Part shown: positions 40,763 through 50,682 of the stretch, piece after piece
Layout: every line of letters begins with the position of its first letter
Numbering within the stretch: position 1 is the first letter of the stretch
NCBI GenBank assembly: GCA_944323205.1
Contig: CALURO010000004.1
Span: forward strand, 124,001-188,000
Origin: an uncultured Mucispirillum sp.
GTDB taxonomy: Bacteria > Chrysiogenota > Deferribacteres > Deferribacterales > Mucispirillaceae
Reading direction: 5' to 3'
Length of the DNA stretch: 64,000 bases
Notes under the pieces: model-generated
What the model was told of the DNA's origin: nothing
What the model saw: only the letters and a program-made list of their open reading frames with translations
Database searches by the model: none
Program-made: the position numbers and the translations under genes

Positions 40763-42116
40763 ACTGACTTGTGACTACAATTTTGCCGCTTCCAAAAATC
40801 TGCTTGGAGGTATTTCTGAAGAAGACTTACAGGCATATAAGAAAAAGATAGCTCTAGGATATGAGCGTCTTCAAGCTATGGTTGATGATGGAAAAGTAGG
40901 GTTTCCCCATTTACCAAAATATGATACAACTGAGTTAAAAGAGTTTGCAAAAGATGTTAAAACAAATTTTAATGATTTAATAGTTGTTGGTATTGGTGGT
41001 TCTGCTTTAGGAATTGAAGCTGTTGTAAATGCTGTATTACCTTATGGTTACAATGCTATGAGCTATACTGACAGAGGCTGTCTTCCTAGAATATGGGTTG
41101 CTGATAATGTTGACCCGTCTAAAATTCAGTCAATATTAAAAATATGTGCTCCTGAAGATACTTTAGCTGTTGTTATTTCAAAATCAGGCAATACTGTGGA
41201 AACTGCTGAAAACTATTCTTTAATTCATGAATGGTTTAAATCAAAAGTACAGGATTTAAAAAAACATATTGTTGTAGTAACTGACCCAAATAAAGGTCCT
41301 TTGAGAGAATATGCTGATAAAAATAACCTGAAAAGTTTTCCAATAGAAGCATCTGTTGGTGGTAGATTTTCTGTAATGAGCCCTGTAGGACTTGTACCTG
41401 CTGCATTTTTAGGTATAGATATTGATAAAATATTAGCTGGTGCTGCAAGTATAACAGAAGAAGGTATGGAGCAGGTTATGACACTTGCTGCAATATATTT
41501 ATATTTTATGGATAAAGGTAAAAGTATAAATGTTTTAATGCCATACAGTTCAAGACTTGATAAGTTTGCAGAGTGGTTTTGTCAGCTTTGGGGTGAAAGC
41601 CTTGGTAAAAAATATACAATGGACGGCAAAGAAATCACTTTTGGCACAACTCCAGTTAGAACTGTTGGTGCAATAGACCAGCATTCACAGATACAGCTTT
41701 TTAGAGAAGGTCCGCTTGATAAAGTGGTCACTTTTATAGGCCTTGAAACTCATGATAATGATGTTAGTGTTAAAGGTGATTTTTATGAAGCATTCAGCTA
41801 TTTAAATGGACTTCATTTAGGAAAACTTTTAAATTCTGAATTAAAAGCTACAGAAGCAGCACTTCTTACATCTAAAGTGCCTTCATTAAAAATAGGCATC
41901 AATATTCTTGATGAATACAGTTTAGGACAGTTATTTATGCTGTTTCAATATATTGTTCCTATTATTGGTTTATCAGTTAATATTAACCCATTTGACCAGC
42001 CGGGCGTTGAAGAAGCGAAAGAATATGCTTATGGAATGATGAATAGAGCAGGTTTTGAAGCCAAAAAAGCACAATTTGAGGAAATATACAAAAAAGAAGA
42101 TGCATTCATCATATAA
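40755..42116 (+). CDS. pgi: Glucose-6-phosphate isomerase
   Basis: 453 residues, the shorter bacterial form. SIS-type core with GIGGSALGIEAVVNA, AVVISKSGNTVETAENY and the catalytic-region SVGGRFSVMSPVGLVPA; late QLFREGPLDKVVTFI. It interconverts glucose-6-phosphate and fructose-6-phosphate, feeding glmM-linked aminosugar synthesis and linking the PTS at the end of the window to glycolysis. The start follows AAGGAGGAAAAGC and overlaps dinG. Confidence 0.95.
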   Translation: MAKLTCDYNFAASKNLLGGISEEDLQAYKKKIALGYERLQAMVDDGKVGFPHLPKYDTTELKEFAKDVKTNFNDLIVVGIGGSALGIEAVVNAVLPYGYNAMSYTDRGCLPRIWVADNVDPSKIQSILKICAPEDTLAVVISKSGNTVETAENYSLIHEWFKSKVQDLKKHIVVVTDPNKGPLREYADKNNLKSFPIEASVGGRFSVMSPVGLVPAAFLGIDIDKILAGAASITEEGMEQVMTLAAIYLYFMDKGKSINVLMPYSSRLDKFAEWFCQLWGESLGKKYTMDGKEITFGTTPVRTVGAIDQHSQIQLFREGPLDKVVTFIGLETHDNDVSVKGDFYEAFSYLNGLHLGKLLNSELKATEAALLTSKVPSLKIGINILDEYSLGQLFMLFQYIVPIIGLSVNINPFDQPGVEEAKEYAYGMMNRAGFEAKKAQFEEIYKKEDAFII

Positions 42117-43329
42117 TGATATATTGTTTCAAGAGTTAAAAAAATACAGAGATAAAAAAATCCTTGTCGCTTTTTCTGGCGGCAAGGATTCTCTTATGCT
42201 GCTTGACTTTATTAATAAAGAAAGAGAGAGTTTGAATATTTATGCTGGTGCATGTCATATAAACCATGGTTTAAGGCATACTGCAAAAAGAGATGAAGAT
42301 TTCTGCAGATTATACTGTATAAAAAATAATATAGATTTTTATATACATAATATTTCTGAGGAATTAAAAAATGATAAAAGTGGTGGAGTAGAATCATCTG
42401 CCAGAAAATACAGATACAAATATCTTTTGCAGATGGTAAAGGAACATAATTATGATTTTTTATTCACAGCACATACTTATTCTGATGATATAGAAAGTTT
42501 TTTTGTTGATTTATATACTGGTGCATCTTTATTTACATTAGGTGGTATAATGTATGAACATAATAAAATTATACGCCCTATGCTTAACATTACAACAGAA
42601 ATGGTTAATGATTATATTTATAAAAATCAATTAGTGCCAGTGTTTGATGAAACAAATAACGATATAAAATATGTTCGCAATAGAATAAGGCATAAATTAA
42701 TACCTGTTTTATATGGCTGTGGTAATGAATTTGAAAAATCAGTTATTAAACTTCAGAAAGAATCAAAAAGACTTAATGAATATTTATATAAAAAGGTAAA
42801 AAATGTTATTTTAAAACAAGATGATATTATTATTTTAAAAAGATACAGCTTTATAGAGCTTGAAGAGATGGAAAAAGAATACCTGCTTGGGAAAGTTTTT
42901 TCTTTATTTTTCAGGGTTTCAAAAAGCATATTATATGAAGTTTTATCTTTTTTGAATAATCATGATTCAAAAAGGCTTGATTTGCCAAATGGTTATGTGA
43001 TAGAACAGTCATATAATTCTATAAAGATATTTAAAAAAATACTTGTTAATGACTATTTTTACAGCAAACCTGCAGGTGTTTCTTTATTTAAAACTGATGA
43101 TTTTCAGATAGAATTTTTAAATAACTTAAAAGATAAAGGCTTAATTATTAGAAACAGACAGAAAGGCGATAAATTAGGCAGAAAAAAATTGAAAGATTTA
43201 TTTATTGATAAGCATATAGAGCTTTTTGAAAGAGACAGGGCAGTAATAATCGAAGAAGATAATGTTATTATTTGGGCTGAATATATTAGTAAAGATAATA
43301 ATATAATATTTAAAAGGTATGGTATATAA
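42100..43329 (+). CDS. tilS: tRNA(Ile)-lysidine synthetase
   Basis: 409 residues from ATG 42100, overlapping pgi by seventeen bases; an upstream in-frame ATG lies deeper in pgi. The PP-loop motif is VAFSGGKDSLMLL, followed by ACHINHGLRHTAKRDEDFC and TAHTYSDDIESFFVDLYTG. The C-terminal tRNA-binding domain contains IIRNRQKGDKLGRKKLKDLF. It makes lysidine at position 34 of the AUA-reading tRNA-Ile. The common HTADDQ motif reads HTYSDD here, a mild variant. Confidence 0.93.
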   Translation: MHSSYNDILFQELKKYRDKKILVAFSGGKDSLMLLDFINKERESLNIYAGACHINHGLRHTAKRDEDFCRLYCIKNNIDFYIHNISEELKNDKSGGVESSARKYRYKYLLQMVKEHNYDFLFTAHTYSDDIESFFVDLYTGASLFTLGGIMYEHNKIIRPMLNITTEMVNDYIYKNQLVPVFDETNNDIKYVRNRIRHKLIPVLYGCGNEFEKSVIKLQKESKRLNEYLYKKVKNVILKQDDIIILKRYSFIELEEMEKEYLLGKVFSLFFRVSKSILYEVLSFLNNHDSKRLDLPNGYVIEQSYNSIKIFKKILVNDYFYSKPAGVSLFKTDDFQIEFLNNLKDKGLIIRNRQKGDKLGRKKLKDLFIDKHIELFERDRAVIIEEDNVIIWAEYISKDNNIIFKRYGI

Positions 43330-43330
43330 T

Positions 43331-43849
43331 ATGCACAAAAGGGAAGAATTAATATCTGAAAAAGATATTGCAGATAAAGTTGCTGAACTTGGCGCATTAA
43401 TATCTCATGATTTTGAAGGTCATGATTTAACAGTTGTATCAGTATTAAAAGGCAGCTTTATTTTTACTGCCGATTTAGTCCGCAGTATTAGTATTCCTGT
43501 TGAAGTAGCTTTTCTTGCAGCTTCCAGCTATGGTGCATCTACAGAATCAAGTGGTGAGTTAAAAATAAGATATGATATTGATATACCAATAGAAGATAAA
43601 ACAGTTCTTCTTGTGGAAGATATAGTAGATACTGGGCTTACAATAAGTCGTTTGAAAGATTATTTATATGAAAAAGGGGCAAAATGTGTAAAAATTTGCA
43701 CAATATTTGATAAACCAGATAGACGAAAAATTCAAGTAGATGTAGACTATTGTGGTTTTGTTATTCCTAATGAATTTGTTATAGGATATGGGCTTGATTA
43801 TAATAATAAATATAGAAATTTAAAAAATCTTTGTAAAATTACCATATAA
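43331..43849 (+). CDS. hpt: Hypoxanthine phosphoribosyltransferase
   Basis: 172 residues from ATG 43331; another ATG at 43319 is possible and neither has an ideal ribosome site. Motifs: VVSVLKGSFIFTADLVR and the PRPP loop LLVEDIVDTGLTISRL, then KICTIFDKPDRR and the C-terminal GYGLDYNNKYRNL. It salvages hypoxanthine and guanine to nucleotides. The tilS-hpt-ftsH order is widely conserved. Confidence 0.95.
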   Translation: MHKREELISEKDIADKVAELGALISHDFEGHDLTVVSVLKGSFIFTADLVRSISIPVEVAFLAASSYGASTESSGELKIRYDIDIPIEDKTVLLVEDIVDTGLTISRLKDYLYEKGAKCVKICTIFDKPDRRKIQVDVDYCGFVIPNEFVIGYGLDYNNKYRNLKNLCKITI

Positions 43850-43863
43850 TATTTGGAGGATAA

Positions 43864-45738
43864 ATGAATAGTGGTATTTATAAAAATCTTGCACTTTGGC
43901 TTGTAATTGCTTTAATGATGGTGCTTGTATTCAACCTTTTTAACACTAATACTCAGGCACATCAAAAAGTTACTTACACTGAGTTTTTAGACAGCGTTGC
44001 AAAAGAGCAGGTTAAAAAAGTAACTATAAAAGAAAATAAAATAACTGGTGAGTATAAAGATAATAATACCCGTTTTGAAACTTATGCACCTAGTGATAAT
44101 AATTTGATTTCAGAGCTTAGAGAGTATAATGTAGGTATTGAAGCAACCCCACCAGATACTACCCCTTGGTATATGCAGCTGCTTATTTCATGGCTCCCTA
44201 TTATTCTGCTTATAGCTATATGGATATTTTTTATGAGGCAGATGCAGGGTGGCAGCGGTTCAAAAGCGTTTTCTTTTGGTAAAAGCAGAGCAAAACTTTT
44301 AAATCAGGATAATTTGAAAGTTACTTTTAAAGATGTAGCAGGTATTGAAGAAGCAAAAGAAGAGTTAACTGAAATTGTAGAGTTTTTAAAAGATCCTGCA
44401 AAATTTCAAAAATTAGGGGGTAGAATACCTAAAGGTGTGCTTTTAGTTGGTCCTCCGGGAACTGGTAAAACTTTACTTGCAAAAGCAGTAGCTGGTGAAG
44501 CTGGTGTACCGTTTTATTCTATAAGTGGCTCAGATTTTGTGGAAATGTTTGTGGGTGTTGGTGCTGCCCGTATTAGAGATTTATTTGAGCAGGGCAAAAA
44601 AAATGCTCCATGTATTATATTTATGGACGAAATTGATGCTGTTGGACGCCATAGAGGTGCAGGTCTTGGGGGTGGACATGATGAGAGAGAGCAGACATTA
44701 AATGCTCTGCTTGTTGAAATGGACGGTTTTGATTCAAATGAAGGTGTTATTTTAATAGCTGCTACAAACAGGCCCGATGTATTAGACCCTGCATTACTCC
44801 GTCCTGGTCGTTTTGACAGACAAGTTGTTGTTCCTCGCCCAGATTTAAAAGGCAGACTGCAGATATTAAAAGTGCATGCTGCTAAAATAAAAATGGCACC
44901 TTCTGTAGATTTAGAAATTATTGCAAAAGGTACTCCTGGTTTTTCTGGTGCAGATTTAGCAAACCTTATGAATGAATCTGCTTTGCTTGCTGCAAGAGCT
45001 AATAAAAATGAGGTAGACATATCAGATATTGAGTCTGCAAAAGACAGAGTAATAATGGGTGCAGAAAGACGCAGTATGGTAATACCAGAAAAAGATAAAA
45101 AAGTTACAGCCTTCCATGAAGCAGGTCATACAATTGTTGCTATTATGACAAAAGGTGCAGACCCTGTACATAAAGTTTCTATTATCCCTAGAGGTATGGC
45201 ATTAGGTGTTACTATGCAGCTGCCTAGTGATGACAGGTATAATGAAACAAAAGACCATCTTTTAGGTATGATTAGAGTTATGCTTGGCGGTAGAATTGCA
45301 GAAGAAGTAGTTTTCAATTCTATGTCTACTGGTGCAAGTAACGATATTGAAAGACTTACATCTATTGCAAGAAAAATGGTTATGAGCTGGGGTATGAGTG
45401 AAAAACTTGGTACTATATCATTTGGTAAAAGAGATGAAGCTATATTTTTAGGAAAAGAAATTTCAAGCCAGAAAGATTATAGTGAAAAAACTGCTGAATT
45501 AATAGATGATGAAGTTGAGCATATTATTACTACATGCTACAGCGAGGCAAGAAAAATAATAGAAGATAATAGACTTCTTTTAGATAAAACTGCAGAAGCT
45601 CTGCTTGAAAAAGAAACTATTGAAACTCCAGAATTAAAAGAGCTTGTAAAAGAATATGCAGCAGATGGATATAAAGATAATATGTTCTCTGAAAAAGAGC
45701 AGGAAGAAAAAGAAGAAACTAAAAATGAAAATAATTAA
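43864..45738 (+). CDS. ftsH: ATP-dependent zinc metalloprotease FtsH
   Basis: 624 residues. Two membrane helices (about 7-25 and 100-122) flank a small periplasmic domain. The AAA module has Walker [21 protein letters not shown] (from about 197), Walker [14 protein letters not shown] and the [23 protein letters not shown]. The zinc site is HEAGH (near 417). It degrades membrane and regulatory proteins; in LPS-bearing bacteria it often controls LpxC. The start follows TTGGAGGATAA. Confidence 0.97.
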   Translation: MNSGIYKNLALWLVIALMMVLVFNLFNTNTQAHQKVTYTEFLDSVAKEQVKKVTIKENKITGEYKDNNTRFETYAPSDNNLISELREYNVGIEATPPDTTPWYMQLLISWLPIILLIAIWIFFMRQMQGGSGSKAFSFGKSRAKLLNQDNLKVTFKDVAGIEEAKEELTEIVEFLKDPAKFQKLGGRIPKGVLLVGPPGTGKTLLAKAVAGEAGVPFYSISGSDFVEMFVGVGAARIRDLFEQGKKNAPCIIFMDEIDAVGRHRGAGLGGGHDEREQTLNALLVEMDGFDSNEGVILIAATNRPDVLDPALLRPGRFDRQVVVPRPDLKGRLQILKVHAAKIKMAPSVDLEIIAKGTPGFSGADLANLMNESALLAARANKNEVDISDIESAKDRVIMGAERRSMVIPEKDKKVTAFHEAGHTIVAIMTKGADPVHKVSIIPRGMALGVTMQLPSDDRYNETKDHLLGMIRVMLGGRIAEEVVFNSMSTGASNDIERLTSIARKMVMSWGMSEKLGTISFGKRDEAIFLGKEISSQKDYSEKTAELIDDEVEHIITTCYSEARKIIEDNRLLLDKTAEALLEKETIETPELKELVKEYAADGYKDNMFSEKEQEEKEETKNENN

Positions 45739-45753
45739 TTTGGAAGAGTTTAT

Positions 45754-46941
45754 ATGAAGTTTTATAAACTGACACCTGAGTATGATAGAATAAAGCAGGA
45801 ATTGATACGCATTGGTGTAGATGATTATGCTTTAAATATGGTAAAAAAAGGTGTCAGTTTAAATATTTTAGTGCGGGACATAAAAGCTCCTGCTGCTAAT
45901 ATATTAAAACAGGAAGCTATTGCTTCTGGAATGGAGGCGGCAGTTAAAAGGGGAGCAGTTTCCTGTTCAATTGATAAAACAGATGTACTTTTAATGGGTA
46001 ATGCTGCAACCTTTGCAAGACTTATTAAAAGACTTTCTGTGCAGGTTTTTGGATTAAAAGAGTTAGGGAAAGAATTAAGTCTTTTTTTAAAAAGCAAAGA
46101 AAGTAAAAATATTACATATCATAAAGGCGTAATAGATATATCTAAACCATTATGTATGGGTATTTTAAATACCACACCAGATTCTTTTAGTGATGGCAGT
46201 ATGTATATGACAGAAGATGCAGTTGCAGCAAGAGTTGATGAAATGGCAGAAGCTGGTGTAGATATTATTGATATAGGCGGTATGTCATCAAGGCCTTTTT
46301 CAGAAAGTATCAGCAGTGATGAAGAGATAAAAAGAATAAAATTTGCTCTTGATTACATTAAACAATATGATATGATAGTATCAGTGGATACTAATAACTA
46401 TAAAACAGCAGAGTATGTATTAAATAAAGGGGCAGATATTATCAACGATATATCAGGTATGACTGATGATAATATGGTTTTAATATGTGGACAGGCAAAA
46501 TGTGCAGTATGTATTATGCATATGCAGGGCAGTCCGAAAGATATGCAGACTAATGCTAATACTGAATATAATAATATTATATATGATATTCATGATTTTT
46601 TTACAAAAAGTATAGATAAGTGTCTTCATGCAGGTATTGATTATTCATCAATAATACTTGATGTGGGCTTTGGTTTTGGAAAAACTGTTGAGCAGAACTA
46701 TATTTTATTAAAATATTTAAAAGAATTTAAATCTTTTAATCTGCCGCTGCTTGCAGGTATTTCTCGCAAGTCTATGATTGGAGCTGTTGTTAATAAAGAT
46801 GTTAATAACAGACTTGCTGGTACTGTTTGTGCAAATACTGCAGCCATTTTAAATGGTGCAGATATTATACGAGTTCATGATATTAAAGAAGGTATTGATA
46901 CAGTAAAGATTGCTGATTATATTTTAAAGGCGCATATATGA
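45754..46941 (+). CDS. folP: Dihydropteroate synthase with N-terminal extension
   Basis: 395 residues against about 270-290 for classic FolP. The catalytic barrel begins near 130 with KPLCMGILNTTPDSFSDGS and continues with DVGFGFGKTVEQNY, GISRKSMIG and the C-terminal RVHD. An N-terminal domain of about 125 residues is of a type seen in some anaerobes; its role is unclear. The usually conserved GGESTRPG loop reads GGMSSRPF (residues 175-182), a notable variation in the pABA/sulfonamide-binding region. It condenses pABA with the pterin made by FolK (33137). Four-base overlap with cdaA. Confidence 0.92.
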   Translation: MKFYKLTPEYDRIKQELIRIGVDDYALNMVKKGVSLNILVRDIKAPAANILKQEAIASGMEAAVKRGAVSCSIDKTDVLLMGNAATFARLIKRLSVQVFGLKELGKELSLFLKSKESKNITYHKGVIDISKPLCMGILNTTPDSFSDGSMYMTEDAVAARVDEMAEAGVDIIDIGGMSSRPFSESISSDEEIKRIKFALDYIKQYDMIVSVDTNNYKTAEYVLNKGADIINDISGMTDDNMVLICGQAKCAVCIMHMQGSPKDMQTNANTEYNNIIYDIHDFFTKSIDKCLHAGIDYSSIILDVGFGFGKTVEQNYILLKYLKEFKSFNLPLLAGISRKSMIGAVVNKDVNNRLAGTVCANTAAILNGADIIRVHDIKEGIDTVKIADYILKAHI

Positions 46942-47720
46942 TTACTACTATTTTTGAATTTATTAAAAGCTATGTTAGTATTATAGATGTAATAGATATT
47001 GCATTTATAAGTTATATTATTTACAGGATTCTGCTTCTTTTAAGGGGAACAAGAGCTATATATATGTTAGTATCGATTATGATACTGTTAGTACTTCTTG
47101 GTCTTTCAGACTTTTTAGGTATGAGAGTAACAAGATGGGTATTAAGTAATATGTCTGGTTACTTATTTTTAGCTTTAATAATTATATTCCAACCTGAAAT
47201 AAGAAGAGCTTTGGCATTTATTGGAGAGTCAAAATTTTTTGAACGCTCTGTTACATTAAATTCGCAAATAGTAGATGAGCTTGTTAGAACTGCTACAATT
47301 TTAGCAAACAGGCAGCTTGGAGCATTAATTATTATTCAAAGAAATACAGATATTACTCACTATGTAACTCTAGGTCAAAAAATAGATTCGGTTGTTAGTA
47401 AAGATTTACTGCTTAGTATATTTATTCCATATTCACCATTACATGATGGTGCAGTTATACTTGAAGGCTCAAGGCTTACATATGCAGGCTGTATTCTGCC
47501 TCTTACAAAAAGAGAAGATATAGCACAGCAGTATGGTACAAGGCACAGGGCTGCTATTGGTATTACAGAAGAAACTGATGCTGTAGCTATTGTTGTAAGT
47601 GAAGAAAGAGGTGAAATTTCTGTAACAGAAGGCGGAAATATTATTCCTAATTTAGATGCAAATGGTTTACGGGAAACTTTAAGCAAATTGATTAAAATAA
47701 ATAAATCAACGGAAGATTAA
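46938..47720 (+). CDS. cdaA: Diadenylate cyclase CdaA (c-di-AMP synthase)
   Basis: 260 residues. Three N-terminal membrane helices (to about residue 85) precede a DAC domain with the catalytic SPLHDGAVILEGSRLTYAGC (DGA motif) and QYGTRHRAAIGITEETDA (RHR motif), then VVSEERGEISV. It makes cyclic di-AMP from two ATP. The neighbours cdaR and glmM form the cdaA-cdaR-glmM module known from Firmicutes, where both partners modulate cyclase activity. I see no c-di-AMP phosphodiesterase in the window other than the DHH-fusion protein, which is assigned to tRNA. Confidence 0.94.
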   Translation: MITTIFEFIKSYVSIIDVIDIAFISYIIYRILLLLRGTRAIYMLVSIMILLVLLGLSDFLGMRVTRWVLSNMSGYLFLALIIIFQPEIRRALAFIGESKFFERSVTLNSQIVDELVRTATILANRQLGALIIIQRNTDITHYVTLGQKIDSVVSKDLLLSIFIPYSPLHDGAVILEGSRLTYAGCILPLTKREDIAQQYGTRHRAAIGITEETDAVAIVVSEERGEISVTEGGNIIPNLDANGLRETLSKLIKINKSTED

Positions 47721-47721
47721 T

Positions 47722-48624
47722 ATGTTAAACAATAAAACTTTATTAAAAATCCTTAGTGTATTAATTGCTCTTGGTATGTGGGTAATGGTTGTATCTGGAC
47801 ATGAAGAAATAAAAGAAATGACTGTTCCTGTAAAGCTGATAAATGTTTCTAATGGTAAGGTTGCAATTGCAGATTATCCAAATGTTTCTATAAATATAAA
47901 AGGTGCTGCAAGGCTGATGCAGTCACTTACTAATTCAGATGTTCTGCTTGATATAGATGTATCTGCATTTCCTAATGGTTTATCTATTAGAAGAATACTA
48001 CCTGCAGATTTTAAAACACCGCTGGGGCTTGAAGTGGTTGATGTAAAGCCGTCTGAGTTACGTATTACCCTTGATAATGTTACAGCAAAAGAAGTTCGTG
48101 TTCTGCCATCTATTATTGGTGAAGTTAGACAGGGGTATATGGTTGAAAGTATTACATTAAAACCAAATTCTGTCAATGTAACTGGTGCTAAAAGTGTCTT
48201 ATCTAATCTTGAAAATATTTCAACAATGCCTATAAACCTTTCTGAAAGAAATGCAAATTTTGTTCAGAATGTTTTATTAAAAGACTATGAGGGTGTTACA
48301 AAAATGCAGCCCAAGTCAGTAGAAGTGCGTGTGAAATTAAGAGAAAATATGGTAGAGCATGAATTTACAAATGTTCCTGTAGAATGTATGAATTTAAAAA
48401 GCAACTTAATGGTAGCCAATACACCTTCACTTGCTTATGTAAAAGCGCGTGGAAGAGAAGATATTATTGATACTTTTTTAGATACGGTAACTTTTGTTAC
48501 AGATTGCAGTAATATAAATGGTCCAGGAAGTTATAAAGGCTCAGTTGCATATAGAACAAATTTAATTGTAGATATATTAAACTTAGAGCCGCAGACAATG
48601 AATATAGAGATAAAAGAAAGATGA
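47722..48624 (+). CDS. cdaR: YbbR-domain regulator of CdaA
   Basis: 300 residues. A single N-terminal membrane helix (LLKILSVLIALGMWVMVVSG) is followed by about three YbbR repeats outside the membrane, each with a strand pattern ending in Gly-x-x-P-like turns. The YbbR family includes CdaR, which controls the membrane-bound diadenylate cyclase in Listeria and Bacillus. It is one base after cdaA and overlaps glmM by four. Confidence 0.9.
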   Translation: MLNNKTLLKILSVLIALGMWVMVVSGHEEIKEMTVPVKLINVSNGKVAIADYPNVSINIKGAARLMQSLTNSDVLLDIDVSAFPNGLSIRRILPADFKTPLGLEVVDVKPSELRITLDNVTAKEVRVLPSIIGEVRQGYMVESITLKPNSVNVTGAKSVLSNLENISTMPINLSERNANFVQNVLLKDYEGVTKMQPKSVEVRVKLRENMVEHEFTNVPVECMNLKSNLMVANTPSLAYVKARGREDIIDTFLDTVTFVTDCSNINGPGSYKGSVAYRTNLIVDILNLEPQTMNIEIKER

Positions 48625-49964
48625 GAAAATATTTTGGAACAGATGGAGTGCGCGGCAGGGCTAATATCGAGCCATTAACTGCTGATTTTGCATTAAAACT
48701 TGGCAGAGCTGCTGCCGGATTATTTAAAAACAATGATACACACAGGAAAATTATTATAGGTAAAGATACACGCCTTTCCTGTTATATGTTTGAAAATGCA
48801 TTAGTATCAGGTATCTGCTCAGCAGGTATAGATGCTGTAATGGTTGGTGTTATTCCTACCCCTGCTATTGCATTTTTAACAAAATCTATCAGGGCAGATG
48901 CTGGTGTAGTAATAAGTGCATCACATAATCCATATTATGATAATGGTATTAAGTTTTTTAACGCAAATGGTTATAAACTTGCAGATATTACAGAGCATGA
49001 AATTGAAAGAATGATAGATAATAATGAGCCTGCTTTAGACCCAGATTCTATAGGAAAGGCATACAGAATAGAAGGTATAGGCAGGTATGTGGAGTTTGTA
49101 AAAAATACTTTTCCTAAAAATATTGATTTAAAAGGGCTTAAAATAGTTGTGGACTGTGCAAATGGTGCATCATATAAAGCAGCCCCACTTGCTTTAAGGG
49201 AGCTTGGTGCAGAGCTTATTTTAATTAATGTTGAGCCAAATGGAACAAACATTAATGATAACTGTGGTGCAGTATATCCTGAAAATATGGCAAAAGCTGT
49301 TTTAGAACATGGAGCAGATGTAGGTATTTCTTTTGACGGTGATGCAGACAGGGTTGTTTTTGCAGATGAAAAAGGCAGTATTGTTGACGGCGATAAAATT
49401 ATGGGTATATGTGCTATAGATATGATGGAGCAGGGCACATTAAAAAATAATACTATTGTTGCAACAGTTATGAGTAATATTGGCTTTGAATATTCTATGA
49501 ATAAAAAAGGTATCAAACTTATCCGTTCGCAGGTAGGTGACAGATATGTTATGGAAGATATGCTGAAATATAACTGTAATCTTGGCGGCGAACAGTCTGG
49601 TCATTTGATATTTTCAGATTTTAATACTACAGGTGATGGCTTAATAAGTGCTATGCAGGTACTTGGGCTGCTTGTTAAAAAAGGCAAATCTTTATCAGAG
49701 CTTTGTAGCTTTATAGAAACATATCCACAGGTATTAAATAATGTTTTAGTTGATAAAAAAGTTCCACTTGATGAATTAACTAATACTTCTGCATTAATAT
49801 TAAAAATAGAAAAAGAGCTGGGAACTTCAGGCAGACTTTTAGTAAGATATTCTGGAACAGAAAATAAATTAAGAGTTATGCTTGAAGGAAAAGATGAAAA
49901 AATAATCACTGCTTATGCAAAAGAGATTGCAGAGATGGCAGTAAATGAAATAAAAGGTAAATAG
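48621..49964 (+). CDS. glmM: Phosphoglucosamine mutase
   Basis: 447 residues, four-domain alpha-D-phosphohexomutase. It begins MRKYFGTDGVRGRANIEPLT, has the phosphoserine loop GVVISASHNPYYDNGIKFF, the metal loop SFDGDADRVVFAD and the C-terminal RYSGTENKLRVMLEGKD. It converts glucosamine-6-phosphate to glucosamine-1-phosphate for peptidoglycan and LPS. Genetically linked to cdaA-cdaR as in Firmicutes. The long antisense frame within it is a shadow. Confidence 0.96.
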   Translation: MRKYFGTDGVRGRANIEPLTADFALKLGRAAAGLFKNNDTHRKIIIGKDTRLSCYMFENALVSGICSAGIDAVMVGVIPTPAIAFLTKSIRADAGVVISASHNPYYDNGIKFFNANGYKLADITEHEIERMIDNNEPALDPDSIGKAYRIEGIGRYVEFVKNTFPKNIDLKGLKIVVDCANGASYKAAPLALRELGAELILINVEPNGTNINDNCGAVYPENMAKAVLEHGADVGISFDGDADRVVFADEKGSIVDGDKIMGICAIDMMEQGTLKNNTIVATVMSNIGFEYSMNKKGIKLIRSQVGDRYVMEDMLKYNCNLGGEQSGHLIFSDFNTTGDGLISAMQVLGLLVKKGKSLSELCSFIETYPQVLNNVLVDKKVPLDELTNTSALILKIEKELGTSGRLLVRYSGTENKLRVMLEGKDEKIITAYAKEIAEMAVNEIKGK

Positions 49965-49966
49965 TA

Positions 49967-50680
49967 ATGATAAAGCTTGGAGTAAATATTGACCATGTTG
50001 CTACTCTGCGTCAGGCTAGAATGGGTATAGTGCCTGAGCCTGTTATGGCTGCTAAGATTGCAGAAAAAGCGGGTGCAGATGGTATTACAATACATTTAAG
50101 GGAAGACAGGCGTCATATACAGGATAAAGATGTATATGATATTAAAAAAGTTATTTCTATTCCGTTAAATTTAGAAATGGCATGCAGTGATGATATTATT
50201 AATATTGCAAGAGATGTATTGCCAAATACATGTACAATAGTGCCTGAAAAACGTCAGGAAATAACAACAGAAGGTGGTCTTGATGCAGCAGGGCAGTATA
50301 GTATAGTTGCATATACTGTTGCAAGGCTGCATGAAAAAGGTATAAAAGTAAGTCTTTTTATAGAGCCAGATAAGTTACAGATTGATACTGCCAAAAAAAT
50401 GGGAGCAGAATATATTGAAATTCATACAGGTCTTTATGCAAATACAGTGGGTGATGCTCAGCAGCAGGAATTAAATCGTATAAAAGAAGCTGCACTGTAT
50501 GCAAATAGTCTTGGATTAATTGTTAATGCAGGTCATGGGTTAAATTATACAAATACGCAGAATATGGTAACTGTTCCTTATATGCACGAATTTAATATAG
50601 GCCACTCAATAATTTCAAGAGCTGTTTTTACAGGTCTTGAAGAAGCAGTAAAAGAAATGATAAAAATAGTTAAAAAGTAG
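49967..50680 (+). CDS. pdxJ: Pyridoxine 5'-phosphate synthase
   Basis: 237 residues. Begins MIKLGVNIDHVATLRQARMG, continues with GADGITIHLREDRRHIQD, and has VPEKRQEITTEGGLD and the C-terminal FNIGHSIISRAVFTGLEEAV. It condenses deoxyxylulose-5-phosphate with 3-amino-1-hydroxyacetone phosphate, so the organism uses the PdxA/PdxJ vitamin B6 route. The pdxJ-acpS order is conserved in many bacteria. Confidence 0.96.
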   Translation: MIKLGVNIDHVATLRQARMGIVPEPVMAAKIAEKAGADGITIHLREDRRHIQDKDVYDIKKVISIPLNLEMACSDDIINIARDVLPNTCTIVPEKRQEITTEGGLDAAGQYSIVAYTVARLHEKGIKVSLFIEPDKLQIDTAKKMGAEYIEIHTGLYANTVGDAQQQELNRIKEAALYANSLGLIVNAGHGLNYTNTQNMVTVPYMHEFNIGHSIISRAVFTGLEEAVKEMIKIVKK

Positions 50681-50682
50681 TT

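Noticed and set aside
48971-49516. 181-codon antisense open frame in glmM, and a similar 168-codon frame antisense to ftsH (44514-45020)
   Set aside because: Ser/Ile/Phe-rich shadows of strongly conserved genes, without ribosome sites or promoters.
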